In this document: in pieces, positions 34,001-42,343 of the stretch
Layout: each line of letters starts with the position of its first letter
Numbering within the stretch: the first letter of the stretch is position 1
Source of the DNA: SOIA01 sp964346585
Lineage (GTDB): Bacteria; Acidobacteriota; Aminicenantia; Aminicenantales; Aminicenantaceae
Assembly: GCA_964346585.1 (NCBI GenBank)
Contig: CAYFVQ010000121.1
Location: 16,368 to 80,367, forward strand
Direction of reading: 5' to 3'
Length of the DNA stretch: 64,000 nt
Position numbers and translations under genes: made by a program
Notes under the pieces: generated by a model
Databases searched by the model: none
What the model was told of the DNA's origin: nothing
What the model saw: the letters and a program-made list of their open reading frames with translations, nothing else

Positions 34001-35644
34001 ATGGATGGACGACTCATCATCGAAAACAGACGCGTGGAGACAAAGGCAAAAATTGAATCCCTCAACCCGACTACCCTTAAACCTTTAGGCGAGGCCTGTC
34101 TGGCTTCTTCACAAGAGTGCCGCCACGCTCTCCAAGCCGCAAAAAAGGCTCTTCCTGCCTGGAAAGGACTATCGCTCAGAGAAAAAAGGAAAATCTTTAT
34201 CGAAGCTAAAAAAATTCTCCTCCAGAGGAAAAATGAGGTGGCTCGTTTGATCACTGCGGAAAAAGGCACTCCTTTCCCAGAATCTTTATCCGTTGAAGTC
34301 CTGGGAGTTCTCGAAGCTCTGGATTACTACGGCCGGAACCTGAAAAAAACATTTCAACGCAAGAAGATGAAGCACCATGTCATTCTTTTTTCCCATAAGA
34401 AAAGCCATTTTCGCTTCGAGCCCTTGGGCGTGACTCTCATCATTTCCCCCTGGAACTTTCCTTTCCTCATCCCTTGCTGCGATATCCTGAGTGCAATCGC
34501 ATCTGGAAACACAGTGGTCTTCAAGCCTTCCACATCGACTCCTTTCGCTGGGCTTTTAATCGGCGATATCCTCATCCAAGCGGGTCTCCCCCCGGGAGTT
34601 TTGAACATTGTGACCTGCAAAATCCCGCAGGCTGAAGAAATGGTTCTCCATCCGGAAATACAAACAATCCTATTCACCGGAAGTGTTTCCACCGGAAAAA
34701 GAATTTCCGAACTCGCCAGCCGTAATTTAACTCATCTCGTTCTCGAACTCGGAGGAAAGGATCCCATGATCGTCCTCAAGGATGCGGACCTGGAAAGAGC
34801 CTCCCGAGGAGCGGTCTGGGCGGCCTTCATGAACACCGGCCAAAGCTGTGGCTCTGTGGAAAGGCTCTATGTGGCGCGGGAAATCGCCGATGATTTTATT
34901 GAAAGGATTCTGAGTCATGTGAAAAAATTAAAGACAGGAGATCCTATGGAACCTGGAGTCGATATCGGCCCGTTGACAATTCTCAGTCAGCTTCAGATTG
35001 TCGAAGATCATATAAAGGATGCAGTCGAAAAAGGAGCTCAAGTGCTGTCTGGAGGCGCAGGGATTAAGGAATATCCGGGTTATTTTTTCCAGCCAACAAT
35101 ACTTTCGGGAGTCGACCACTCGATGAAGGTCATGAAGGAAGAAACCTTTGGTCCGGTGCTCCCGATCATGGTTTTTTCGGAACCGGAGGAAGCTGTTTCT
35201 CTCGCCAATGACTCCGATTATGGGCTGACGGCGTCCGTCTGGACTCGAGATAAACAAATGGCTGCCTGGATGGCCGAGAGAATCGAGGCGGGGACCATCA
35301 CGGTGAACGACCACATGTATTCCTTCGCAGAGCCGGGAGCCATATGGGGAGGAATCAAGCAGACCGGAAGGGGGTACTCCCACGGACCATACGGCCTTCA
35401 AGAGCTAGCGAACATCAAATTCATCAGCCATGATTTCTCCAGAAAAAAAACTCAGACCTGGTGGTACCCTTACAGTGCCCAATGGCCAAAATTCCTGGAG
35501 AAAGCTCTTGATCTTTTTCACCACCATCGAATTTCAAATAAAATCAAGACCATGCTTTCCCTGCTGCCCCACAGGTCGAGGATTCGCGCGGGCAGCCCTC
35601 TTTTCAATTTCATAAAAAATATTCCAAAGATATTCAGAAAATGA
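34001..35644 (+). CDS. Aldehyde dehydrogenase with membrane-type C-terminal extension
   Basis: A 547-residue NAD(P)-dependent aldehyde dehydrogenase. The catalytic cysteine is C283 (NTGQSCGSVERL) and the general base E249 (VLELGGKDP), 34 residues apart as in the family. SPWNFPF and a KPSTSTP substrate/cofactor region are present. The last 65 residues go beyond the usual end and are basic and aromatic (WWYPYSAQWPKFLEKALDLF), like the tail of membrane-bound fatty aldehyde dehydrogenases. The ATG at 34001 lies four bases after the DUF362 stop. The stop overlaps the next gene (ATGA). Substrate is unknown; a long-chain aldehyde is plausible given the tail. Confidence 0.87.
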   Translation: MDGRLIIENRRVETKAKIESLNPTTLKPLGEACLASSQECRHALQAAKKALPAWKGLSLREKRKIFIEAKKILLQRKNEVARLITAEKGTPFPESLSVEVLGVLEALDYYGRNLKKTFQRKKMKHHVILFSHKKSHFRFEPLGVTLIISPWNFPFLIPCCDILSAIASGNTVVFKPSTSTPFAGLLIGDILIQAGLPPGVLNIVTCKIPQAEEMVLHPEIQTILFTGSVSTGKRISELASRNLTHLVLELGGKDPMIVLKDADLERASRGAVWAAFMNTGQSCGSVERLYVAREIADDFIERILSHVKKLKTGDPMEPGVDIGPLTILSQLQIVEDHIKDAVEKGAQVLSGGAGIKEYPGYFFQPTILSGVDHSMKVMKEETFGPVLPIMVFSEPEEAVSLANDSDYGLTASVWTRDKQMAAWMAERIEAGTITVNDHMYSFAEPGAIWGGIKQTGRGYSHGPYGLQELANIKFISHDFSRKKTQTWWYPYSAQWPKFLEKALDLFHHHRISNKIKTMLSLLPHRSRIRAGSPLFNFIKNIPKIFRK

Positions 35645-36180
35645 AGCCAGAAGCGAAACTTATCGGTTTGACCGGGACAAACGGCTCAGGAAAAGGCGAG
35701 GCGGCAGCTTATCTTGAAAAGAAAGGATATGCCTATTTCTCCCTATCCGATGTGATTCGAGATGCGCTCCACAAAGGCGGGATAGAAGACACACGGGACA
35801 ACCTTATCGAAAAAGGAAACGAATTGAGAAATAAGTATGGACCGGATATCCTGGCCAGACTGGTCATGGAAAAAGTGGAAGGCAAGGCTGTCATCGACAG
35901 CATCCGCAATCCTTCAGAGGTCGAATACCTGAGGAAAGAAAAGAAGTTTATTCTTCTGGCAATCGATGCGCCAGTCGAGTTAAGATATGAAAGAGTCAAA
36001 CAGAGAGGCAGACAGGAATCCGCCTCGACTCTCGAAGAGTTCATAAAAAAAGAAAAAGAAGAAATGACAGACAGCGAGAAAGGACAACAACTCCACAGTT
36101 GCATGAAAATGGCTGATTTTGTCATTATGAATGACCGAGCTCTTGAAGATCTACACCGAAAGCTGGAGGAAATAGTATGA
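35641..36180 (+). CDS. Small P-loop kinase (dephospho-CoA kinase / nucleotide kinase-like)
   Basis: A 179-residue P-loop kinase with Walker A GLTGTNGSGKGEAAAYL, a substrate-binding SLSDVIRDAL stretch, VIDSIRNPSEVEYL, and the lid-type R-X6-R region (RYERVKQRGRQ). The family looks like dephospho-CoA kinase or adenylate-type nucleotide kinases, but it is not a standard CoaE. It overlaps the dCMP deaminase gene by four bases, and kinase plus deaminase domains are found fused in some deoxycytidylate deaminases. This supports a deoxynucleotide monophosphate kinase role, as an inference. Confidence 0.7.
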   Translation: MKPEAKLIGLTGTNGSGKGEAAAYLEKKGYAYFSLSDVIRDALHKGGIEDTRDNLIEKGNELRNKYGPDILARLVMEKVEGKAVIDSIRNPSEVEYLRKEKKFILLAIDAPVELRYERVKQRGRQESASTLEEFIKKEKEEMTDSEKGQQLHSCMKMADFVIMNDRALEDLHRKLEEIV

Positions 36181-36686
36181 AGCCGAAAAGAGTTTCAAAG
36201 AATCAGTATTATTTGGGTATTGCCGAAGAAGTCGCCCGGCGCAGCACCTGTTTCCGCCGCTCTTTAGGGGCGATCATCATTCGCGACGACCAGATTATTT
36301 CCACTGGATACGTGGGAGCCCCGCGGAAGACCAAAGATAGCCTCGAGCACGGTTCCTGTCTCAGGGACAAGCTGAATATTCCTCACGGCCAGCGGTATGA
36401 ACTCTGCCGGAGCGTTCATGCTGAGCAGAATGCAATCATCAACGCGGCTCGTGCCGGAGTCAGCCTTCTGGGTGGAGACATGTACATCTACGGCAGCGTT
36501 GCTGGCAAATTCCAGCCAATAGATGCGTTCCCTTGCTTCATCTGCAAGAAGATGATCATCAACGCCGGTCTGAACCGCATTATCTGCTCCACAGCTGATG
36601 GGAAAATGAAAATTTTCCGCGTGAGTGACTGGGTCAAGGACTGGAAGGAAGGAGATATCATCGACGACAGCCATCAATACGGCTGA
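36177..36686 (+). CDS. Deoxycytidylate (dCMP) deaminase, ComEB family
   Basis: A 169-residue zinc deaminase. The HAE motif is HAEQNAIINAA and the cysteine pair is in PCFICKKMIINAGL, the zinc site of CDA-fold enzymes. TGYVGAPRKTKD matches the nucleotide-binding loop G-YNG-PR-G of dCMP deaminases. The enzyme turns dCMP into dUMP for thymidylate synthesis. An insertion with SCLRDKLNIPHGQRYELC adds two further cysteines, a second possible zinc site as in other dCMP deaminases. The start overlaps the kinase stop (ATGA). Confidence 0.88.
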   Translation: MKPKRVSKNQYYLGIAEEVARRSTCFRRSLGAIIIRDDQIISTGYVGAPRKTKDSLEHGSCLRDKLNIPHGQRYELCRSVHAEQNAIINAARAGVSLLGGDMYIYGSVAGKFQPIDAFPCFICKKMIINAGLNRIICSTADGKMKIFRVSDWVKDWKEGDIIDDSHQYG

Positions 36687-36762
36687 TAGGATACAGGTTT
36701 CTAATGAAATTCATGAGTCACTCCGCATCTACACCAACAATAAAAGTCTTGGAGGCAAAAAA

Positions 36763-38934
36763 ATGAAAACTCAGTCCATAATCCGGCTTCTTCTCGGTCT
36801 GTGTTTACTCCTCTGGACTTCACAGGCGTTCTTTTCCTCAGGACAGGAGAACCAGTCAGCTGCCAAGACCGAAATCAACCTGCTTCAACTTCTGGAAATC
36901 ACTCCCTCTCCGGAATCCATCGATTACATCCGGAATAAGACGCAGTTTCAGCTTCACACGTTACTGACAGAGCAGCGTCACCCCAAAACCTGGGACTTGA
37001 GTGAGAGGATCCAAAAGGATTCTAGAGCCGGCCTCAAAATGCTTTTTTCTGTGGATGAAGATATTGTGGACAAGCTCCGTTCCCTATCCAGAGAAAAAGG
37101 ACCCCTGGAGCAGGCTGTTCAAGCTATCGAAGAGGCCCTCCTTTCCAACCATAAAATCTACGTCTATGGATGCGGAGCGACTGGCCGTCTGGCAAAGCAG
37201 ATGGAGAGCACTTTCTGGCGTCCATTCTGGGAAAAAGTAAAGAGCACAGGCAAGATATGGAAAAAGATCCAATCTCACTTGGGAGAATCTATTGAAAGCC
37301 GTCTCATTGGAGAAATGACAGGAGGAGACAGGGCGCTCATCAGCTCCCTGGAAGGATTTGAGGACCTTCAGCTCATCGGACATCTCCAGCTTGAGGACAG
37401 AAAGGTCGAGAAAGGCGATGTGGTCATTTGTGTGACTGAGGGAGGAGAGACCTCCTCTGTTATCGGCACCATCCTCTCTGCTTTGGACCAGTGGAAGAAA
37501 GTCGACGCCTATGATCCGGTTCAGACCAGAAAAAACCTTTATTTCATCTACAACAATCCTGATGAGAAACTTCTTCCCTTTGACCGGAGTCGAGTTGTTC
37601 TTGAAGAGCCCGGAATCACCAAAATCAACCTCACCACAGGTCCTCAAGCCATAACCGGATCCACCCGAATGCAGGCCACAACGATCGAAACATTTGTTGT
37701 GGGCAATATTCTCCAGTCTGCCATTGACCGGACTTTGAGAAAGCACCTCTCAATCAAGGAAATGGAAAAGCTTGGATTTATCACCGAGCAATCCTTGGAG
37801 AAAAACTTGGGAGACTTTTCTTGGCTACTGAAGCAAGTCCAGGCCAACAGTAACGCCGTCGCCAAATTCACGCAGCTTGAAGCACAAACTTACGAAAATG
37901 GCCATTTCTCCACATATTTTGCTCAGGAAGGACTCATCACAGTCTTTATCGACAGCACCGAGAGGAGTCCCACTTTCCGGCTTTTCCCTCTGGATACAGT
38001 CAAGGAAGAGAAAAGAAGATGTTGGATTCAGGTCTGGACGCCTTCTGCAGGCCTTCAAGAGGCCTGGCAGGCCTTTCTTGGAAGACCCTTCAGAGGTCTG
38101 GCCCCTGGATTCTACAGAGGCCCTTTCGAAGAGAAAATCGATGACCCATACCTCAAGAAAGCTGCACTGGACAGCTTGAAAAATGCTGGAGATGACCAGC
38201 AGAATCTCTATGATTTTTCTTTTTCAGATTTCAACCTGAGAAATCGAGGCCCAGAACAGGGAGACCTGGGTGTCGCTGTCTGCGTTCAGAATGAAGTGGA
38301 CGCACTCAAGAAAAAGAATTCTGAGTTCCGAAGATTCATCGACCTCTTCACAAGCAACGGGGCAAACATGGCTATCATTCTCATCACAGACAAGTTCCCC
38401 GAAGATATGATAAAAATCATAAGAAAAATAGCCGGGATTGACACTCAAGGAGAAGACACCGTCGTCGCTGTGCACATAAAAAGAAGAAACGACCCCCTTG
38501 GCATCAATCAGCAAATCGCCCTTAAAATCCTCCTCAATGCCCATTCCACCGCAGTCATGGCGCGGCTGGGAAAGGTTATCGGTAACACAATGACCAACGT
38601 CAGTCCGAGCAACCTCAAACTCATCGGCCGGGCGACATACCTCATCCAGTCCCACGTCAATGATACCCTGAGCCGTCCCCAGTGGGTAAAGCTGTATGGC
38701 ATACAAAAACCGATTTCCTATGGCGAAGCCAACGCCGTCCTCTTTGAAGCCATTAGCTTCCTCAAAGATAAACGGGAAGGAGCCGGCCAGACAGCCGAAG
38801 TGGCCCTGTCAATCATCCGGATCCTTGAGTCTTTCCGACAGAAGAGGAATTTCTCCAATGCAGAGGCGTTGAGCATCGTTAATCAAACAGGACTGAGCCA
38901 GTACCTAACCGATGTCGCCACTAAATTCAATTAA
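36763..38934 (+). CDS. Exported MurQ/glucokinase-regulator-like double SIS protein
   Basis: A 723-residue protein with an N-terminal signal peptide (MKTQSIIRLLLGLCLLLW, cleavage near residue 23). SIS-type features follow: GCGATGRL from residue 136 (MurQ has GAGTSGRL), EGGETSSVIGT, and TGSTRMQATT (MurQ TGSTRMKAGT). Late in the protein, MARLGKVIGNTMTNVSPSN matches MurQ RLGKV-GN-M-DV. MurQ cleaves the lactyl ether of MurNAc 6-phosphate, but in the cytosol; GKRP is a regulatory double SIS relative. The residues after GRL do not line up with the MurQ catalytic glutamate, so catalysis is uncertain. The start at 36763 has GGAGGC upstream. The stop lies inside the start of the NamZ-like gene, so the two are coupled. 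Confidence 0.8.
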   Translation: MKTQSIIRLLLGLCLLLWTSQAFFSSGQENQSAAKTEINLLQLLEITPSPESIDYIRNKTQFQLHTLLTEQRHPKTWDLSERIQKDSRAGLKMLFSVDEDIVDKLRSLSREKGPLEQAVQAIEEALLSNHKIYVYGCGATGRLAKQMESTFWRPFWEKVKSTGKIWKKIQSHLGESIESRLIGEMTGGDRALISSLEGFEDLQLIGHLQLEDRKVEKGDVVICVTEGGETSSVIGTILSALDQWKKVDAYDPVQTRKNLYFIYNNPDEKLLPFDRSRVVLEEPGITKINLTTGPQAITGSTRMQATTIETFVVGNILQSAIDRTLRKHLSIKEMEKLGFITEQSLEKNLGDFSWLLKQVQANSNAVAKFTQLEAQTYENGHFSTYFAQEGLITVFIDSTERSPTFRLFPLDTVKEEKRRCWIQVWTPSAGLQEAWQAFLGRPFRGLAPGFYRGPFEEKIDDPYLKKAALDSLKNAGDDQQNLYDFSFSDFNLRNRGPEQGDLGVAVCVQNEVDALKKKNSEFRRFIDLFTSNGANMAIILITDKFPEDMIKIIRKIAGIDTQGEDTVVAVHIKRRNDPLGINQQIALKILLNAHSTAVMARLGKVIGNTMTNVSPSNLKLIGRATYLIQSHVNDTLSRPQWVKLYGIQKPISYGEANAVLFEAISFLKDKREGAGQTAEVALSIIRILESFRQKRNFSNAEALSIVNQTGLSQYLTDVATKFN

Positions 38935-40201
38935 ATCATTGAACAGACCAAGAGTTCCAACCAAAGGATTTCATTTTTTTCTCATAGGTTTCGTGCTGTT
39001 TCTCTGTTCAACAACAGGAAGAGTCTTCCCCTCTACGGATAAGCTGGTCAAGCTCGGGAACGAAATCTTCCTGAATAAGCTCGCCCCTGCACTCAAAGGA
39101 AAATCTCTGGGGCTTGTGATTAACCACACGTCAACTCTCCCTTCTGGAAAATCCCTTGTCCAGGCCCTCCTTGAAGAAGGGCATAAGATTCAAGCTATTT
39201 TTTCTCCCGAACATGGCCTCAGCGGAAAAGTGGAAGCTGGAAAAGAGGTTAAAAATAGTGACCTCAAAGGTATAGCGATATACAGCCTTTACGGAGAAAC
39301 GAGAAAGCCCACGCCTGAGCAGATGGAAGGAATCGAATTGTTGATCTACGACATTCAAGATGTCGGTGCCCGATTTTATACCTACATCACGACTCTCAAA
39401 TATGTCCTCGAAGCCGCAGCCAATGAACAAATTCCGGTTTATGTTCTGGACAGACCGAATCCCGTAGGCGGAGAAATGGTCGAGGGGCCACTGATGATAC
39501 CAGCGTTTGAATCTTTCATCGGAGCTCTCCCCATCCCGATAAGATACGGCCTCACTTCAGGAGAGCTGGCGATAATGATAAAAGGCGAAAAATGGGTTCC
39601 CCAAGATTTTGACCTCCATGTCGTCCGGATGAGAAACTGGAAAAGACACTTCTACTGGAAAGATACCGGTCTCCTCTGGAAACCCCCATCTCCCAACATG
39701 CCTTCGCCAGAAACAGCCCTTCTTTTTCCAGGCTCATCATTTCTCGCAGCCATACAGCTGAATGAGGGGGGTGGAACTCCTCATCCCTTTCATCAATTCG
39801 GAGCGCCCTGGCTTAAGCCTCTTTCCTTGATGAATCGGTTGAACGGAGGACAAGATTTCGGTACAGAGCTCGAAGCCATAGCCTACACTCCTCGGTCTCT
39901 CCCGGGAAAAGTACTTCACCCCATCTACGAAAACAGGACATGCCATGGGGTACGAATAACGATCACCCAAAATGAAAAATTCTTTCCTGTCCGGTTTGCC
40001 CTGGAAACCATCAAGGCTCTTCAGGAAGAATGGCCCGATAACATCTCTTTTGACGCTCTCAAGCTCAACCGGATTTTCGGAAACGAACTCTTGAGCCGTT
40101 TCCTCGAAGGGAATATAAAATACGAAACACTTCTCTCGCGAATGGAGGAAGAGGAGGAATTCTTCAAGCAGCAACGCAAAAAATACTTATTGTACGACTA
40201 A
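38912..40201 (+). CDS. Exported DUF1343 protein, exo-N-acetylmuramidase NamZ-like
   Basis: A 429-residue DUF1343 protein; the characterised member NamZ removes MurNAc from the non-reducing end of peptidoglycan fragments. Family blocks are LVINHTSTL, AIFSPEHGLSG, GIELLIYDIQDVGARFYTYI, VLDRPNPVGG and NEGGGTPHPFHQFGAPW. A hydrophobic segment (about residues 21-38) after a basic leader is a signal peptide. The gene overlaps the end of the MurQ-like gene by 23 bases, implying translational coupling. Together they suggest breakdown of MurNAc-containing sugars outside the cytosol. Confidence 0.9.
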   Translation: MSPLNSIKSLNRPRVPTKGFHFFLIGFVLFLCSTTGRVFPSTDKLVKLGNEIFLNKLAPALKGKSLGLVINHTSTLPSGKSLVQALLEEGHKIQAIFSPEHGLSGKVEAGKEVKNSDLKGIAIYSLYGETRKPTPEQMEGIELLIYDIQDVGARFYTYITTLKYVLEAAANEQIPVYVLDRPNPVGGEMVEGPLMIPAFESFIGALPIPIRYGLTSGELAIMIKGEKWVPQDFDLHVVRMRNWKRHFYWKDTGLLWKPPSPNMPSPETALLFPGSSFLAAIQLNEGGGTPHPFHQFGAPWLKPLSLMNRLNGGQDFGTELEAIAYTPRSLPGKVLHPIYENRTCHGVRITITQNEKFFPVRFALETIKALQEEWPDNISFDALKLNRIFGNELLSRFLEGNIKYETLLSRMEEEEEFFKQQRKKYLLYD

Positions 40202-40209
40202 CGAATAAT

Positions 40210-40352
40210 GGGGTCAGACTACACTAACTTCAGTAATTGATTGGGGTCAGTCTTTATCAAAAAGACTTAAAATAAACTTGATTTCAGTTAAGCAGGCGCC
40301 GATATTGGCAAAGCCTGACCCCGATTTACTGAAGTTACTAAGGTCTGACCCC
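40210..40352. repeat. Nested inverted-repeat element with GGGGTCAGAC ends
   Basis: A 143-base element. The outer arms (40210-40236, GGGGTCAGACTACACTAACT...; 40326-40352, ending AGGTCTGACCCC) form an imperfect stem sharing AACTTCAGTAA. An inner pair GGGGTCAGTCTTT (40243-40255) and AAAGCCTGACCCC (40310-40322) pairs with a few mismatches. It fills the gap between the convergent NamZ-like and V-ATPase subunit D genes and may also end transcription on both strands. Confidence 0.75.
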
Positions 40353-40358
40353 TATGAC

Positions 40359-40970
40359 TTAATGTTTGCGGACGATTTCCTTGACTCTCATCAGCTGGAC
40401 TTGATAGGAACGTTCCATCTCCTCCAGCCGGCTGGAGATGTAGCTAACGGTTTCCTTGATGCTGGGAATGAGGATATGTTCCAGAGCGTTGACCCGACGG
40501 CGAGTCACTTCAATCTCATGAGAGAGGAGCTCGACCGCCTTCCAGAGTCGCGACATCTCCATTAAATCCTCGAGTATCTCCTGAATTTTTTTTATTCCGA
40601 TATCGAGCTCGCTTTCCGTGTTGACCAAGTCATAGTCAGAGATTTCCATTTCACTTATCTCGAACTGAGGAATGGACACGTTGAAAATCCTTTCTTCCTT
40701 GGGGGCCAGCAGCAATTTCCCTTCAGGAATGAGCTTTTCCAGCTCTCTTTGGGATGAACGCGCACGGACTAAAGCAAAAGAAAGAAAGGCCTTCTTCAAC
40801 TTGGGACTGATGCCCTCCTGGAGCTCGAAAAGCCGGCGCATGAGCTGAAGGAAACGGCGCATAATCTCCTCCAACTTGTCTTTGAGAAGCTTGTGGCCTC
40901 TTTCCGCCAGAACAAGGCGCCTGCGGAGCCTAAGAAGCTCCATCCTGTTCGGGTTAACAGAGAGTCTCAT
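40359..40970 (-). CDS. ntpD: V/A-type ATPase subunit D
   Basis: Subunit D is the coiled-coil central rotor shaft of the V/A-type ATPase. The 203-residue protein opens with NPNRMELLRLRRRLVLAERGHKLL, the conserved N-terminal helix, and contains the C-terminal RRVNALEHILIP block typical of the family. It is the last gene of the operon, and its start overlaps the end of subunit B by four bases. A repeat element lies just after its stop. Confidence 0.93.
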   Translation of the reverse strand: MRLSVNPNRMELLRLRRRLVLAERGHKLLKDKLEEIMRRFLQLMRRLFELQEGISPKLKKAFLSFALVRARSSQRELEKLIPEGKLLLAPKEERIFNVSIPQFEISEMEISDYDLVNTESELDIGIKKIQEILEDLMEMSRLWKAVELLSHEIEVTRRRVNALEHILIPSIKETVSYISSRLEEMERSYQVQLMRVKEIVRKH

Positions 40971-42343
40971 TTTTCTTCAGAATAATATTTTTTCAAGTAT
41001 TCCGGACGAATTCTCTTGAGTTCCTGTCTCGGCATGGTATTCAGAAGCTTCCATCCCAGGTCCAGCGTATCCTGGATGGACCGGGATTCAAACTCACCCT
41101 GCCTCACAAACTCATCCTCGAAAAGGTCAGCGAACTTCAAGTACTGCTTATCCAGGTCGCTCAGGGCTGCCTCTCCCAGGATCAGGGATAGCTCCCTGGC
41201 CTCTTTCCCCCGGGCGTAACACGCAAAGAGCTGGTTGAGAACATCCGCATGGTCTTCCCGCGTCTTCCCCTCACCAATTCCTTTGTCTTTCAGCCGGGAC
41301 AGACTGGGAAGCACGTCGATGGGAGGATAGATTCCCTTTCGATGTATCTCCCGGCTGAGCATGATCTGTCCCTCTGTGATGTAGCCGGTCAGGTCAGCGA
41401 TGGGGTGCGTTTTGTCATCTTCAGGCATGGTGAGTATCGGAATAAGAGTTATCGATCCTGTTTTCTTCTTGATCCTCCCCGCTCTCTCGTACATCGACGC
41501 CAAGTCAGTGTAGAGATAACCGGGATACCCTCTCCGTCCTGGTATTTCCTTCCTAGCTGCGGATATCTCCCGCAGGGCTTCGGCATAAAAGGTCATATCC
41601 ACCAGGATCACCAGGACATGCATATCCAGCTCAAAAGCGAGGTACTCCGCACAGGTCAATGCTAAACGCGGCGTAGCAATACGTTCGATCGGAGGCTCAT
41701 TGGCTAAGTTGAGAAAAAGTACGGCTCTCTCTAATGCGCCAGTATTCCTGAAATCTTCTATAAAGAAATTCGCTTCTTCGAAAGTGATTCCCATGGCGCC
41801 GAAAACCACGGCAAACTTCTCTTCTTTCCCTAAAACAGCCGCCTGCCGGGCGATCTGGGCCGCGATCCGAGCATGAGGAAGGCCGCTTCCAGAAAAGAGA
41901 GGGAGTTTCTGGCCTCTGACGAGTGGGTTCATACCATCAATCGAAGAGACTCCGGTTTGAATAAACTCAGACGGATAATCCCGTGCATCAGGATTTATTG
42001 GACTTCCTGTGATATCCAACCTTTTCTTCGCAATGATTTGAGGGCCTCGGTCCTTTGGATTCCCGGAACCGTCGAAAACTCGACCGATTATCTCCTTTGA
42101 GACAGCCAATGTTTGAGAGCGCCCGAGAAACCTCACCTTGGACTTATCTACATCCAAACCGACTGTGCCTTCAAAGACCTGAACGATGGCTCTCTCCGTC
42201 GAGACATCCAACACAGTGCCCCGTCGCAAAAGACCTCCCGCTGTCTCGATCTCCACCAGTTCACCGTACTTCACATCCCTTATCTTCTCGACAATAACCA
42301 AGGGGCCTACGATATTAGAGACAGTCAAATACTCTTTATACAT
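40967..42343 (-). CDS. ntpB: V/A-type ATPase subunit B
   Basis: Subunit B is the non-catalytic nucleotide-binding-fold subunit of the V1 head. The protein has 458 residues from the ATG at 42341-42343 (MYKEYLTVSNIVGPL). It contains PINPDARDYPSEFIQTGVS, a degenerate P-loop region (PLFSGSGLPH, where subunit A has GPFGSGKT), and VILVDMTFYAEALREIS. A GTG nine bases upstream is an alternative start. It overlaps subunit A by eight bases and subunit D by four. Confidence 0.95.
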   Translation of the reverse strand: MYKEYLTVSNIVGPLVIVEKIRDVKYGELVEIETAGGLLRRGTVLDVSTERAIVQVFEGTVGLDVDKSKVRFLGRSQTLAVSKEIIGRVFDGSGNPKDRGPQIIAKKRLDITGSPINPDARDYPSEFIQTGVSSIDGMNPLVRGQKLPLFSGSGLPHARIAAQIARQAAVLGKEEKFAVVFGAMGITFEEANFFIEDFRNTGALERAVLFLNLANEPPIERIATPRLALTCAEYLAFELDMHVLVILVDMTFYAEALREISAARKEIPGRRGYPGYLYTDLASMYERAGRIKKKTGSITLIPILTMPEDDKTHPIADLTGYITEGQIMLSREIHRKGIYPPIDVLPSLSRLKDKGIGEGKTREDHADVLNQLFACYARGKEARELSLILGEAALSDLDKQYLKFADLFEDEFVRQGEFESRSIQDTLDLGWKLLNTMPRQELKRIRPEYLKKYYSEEK

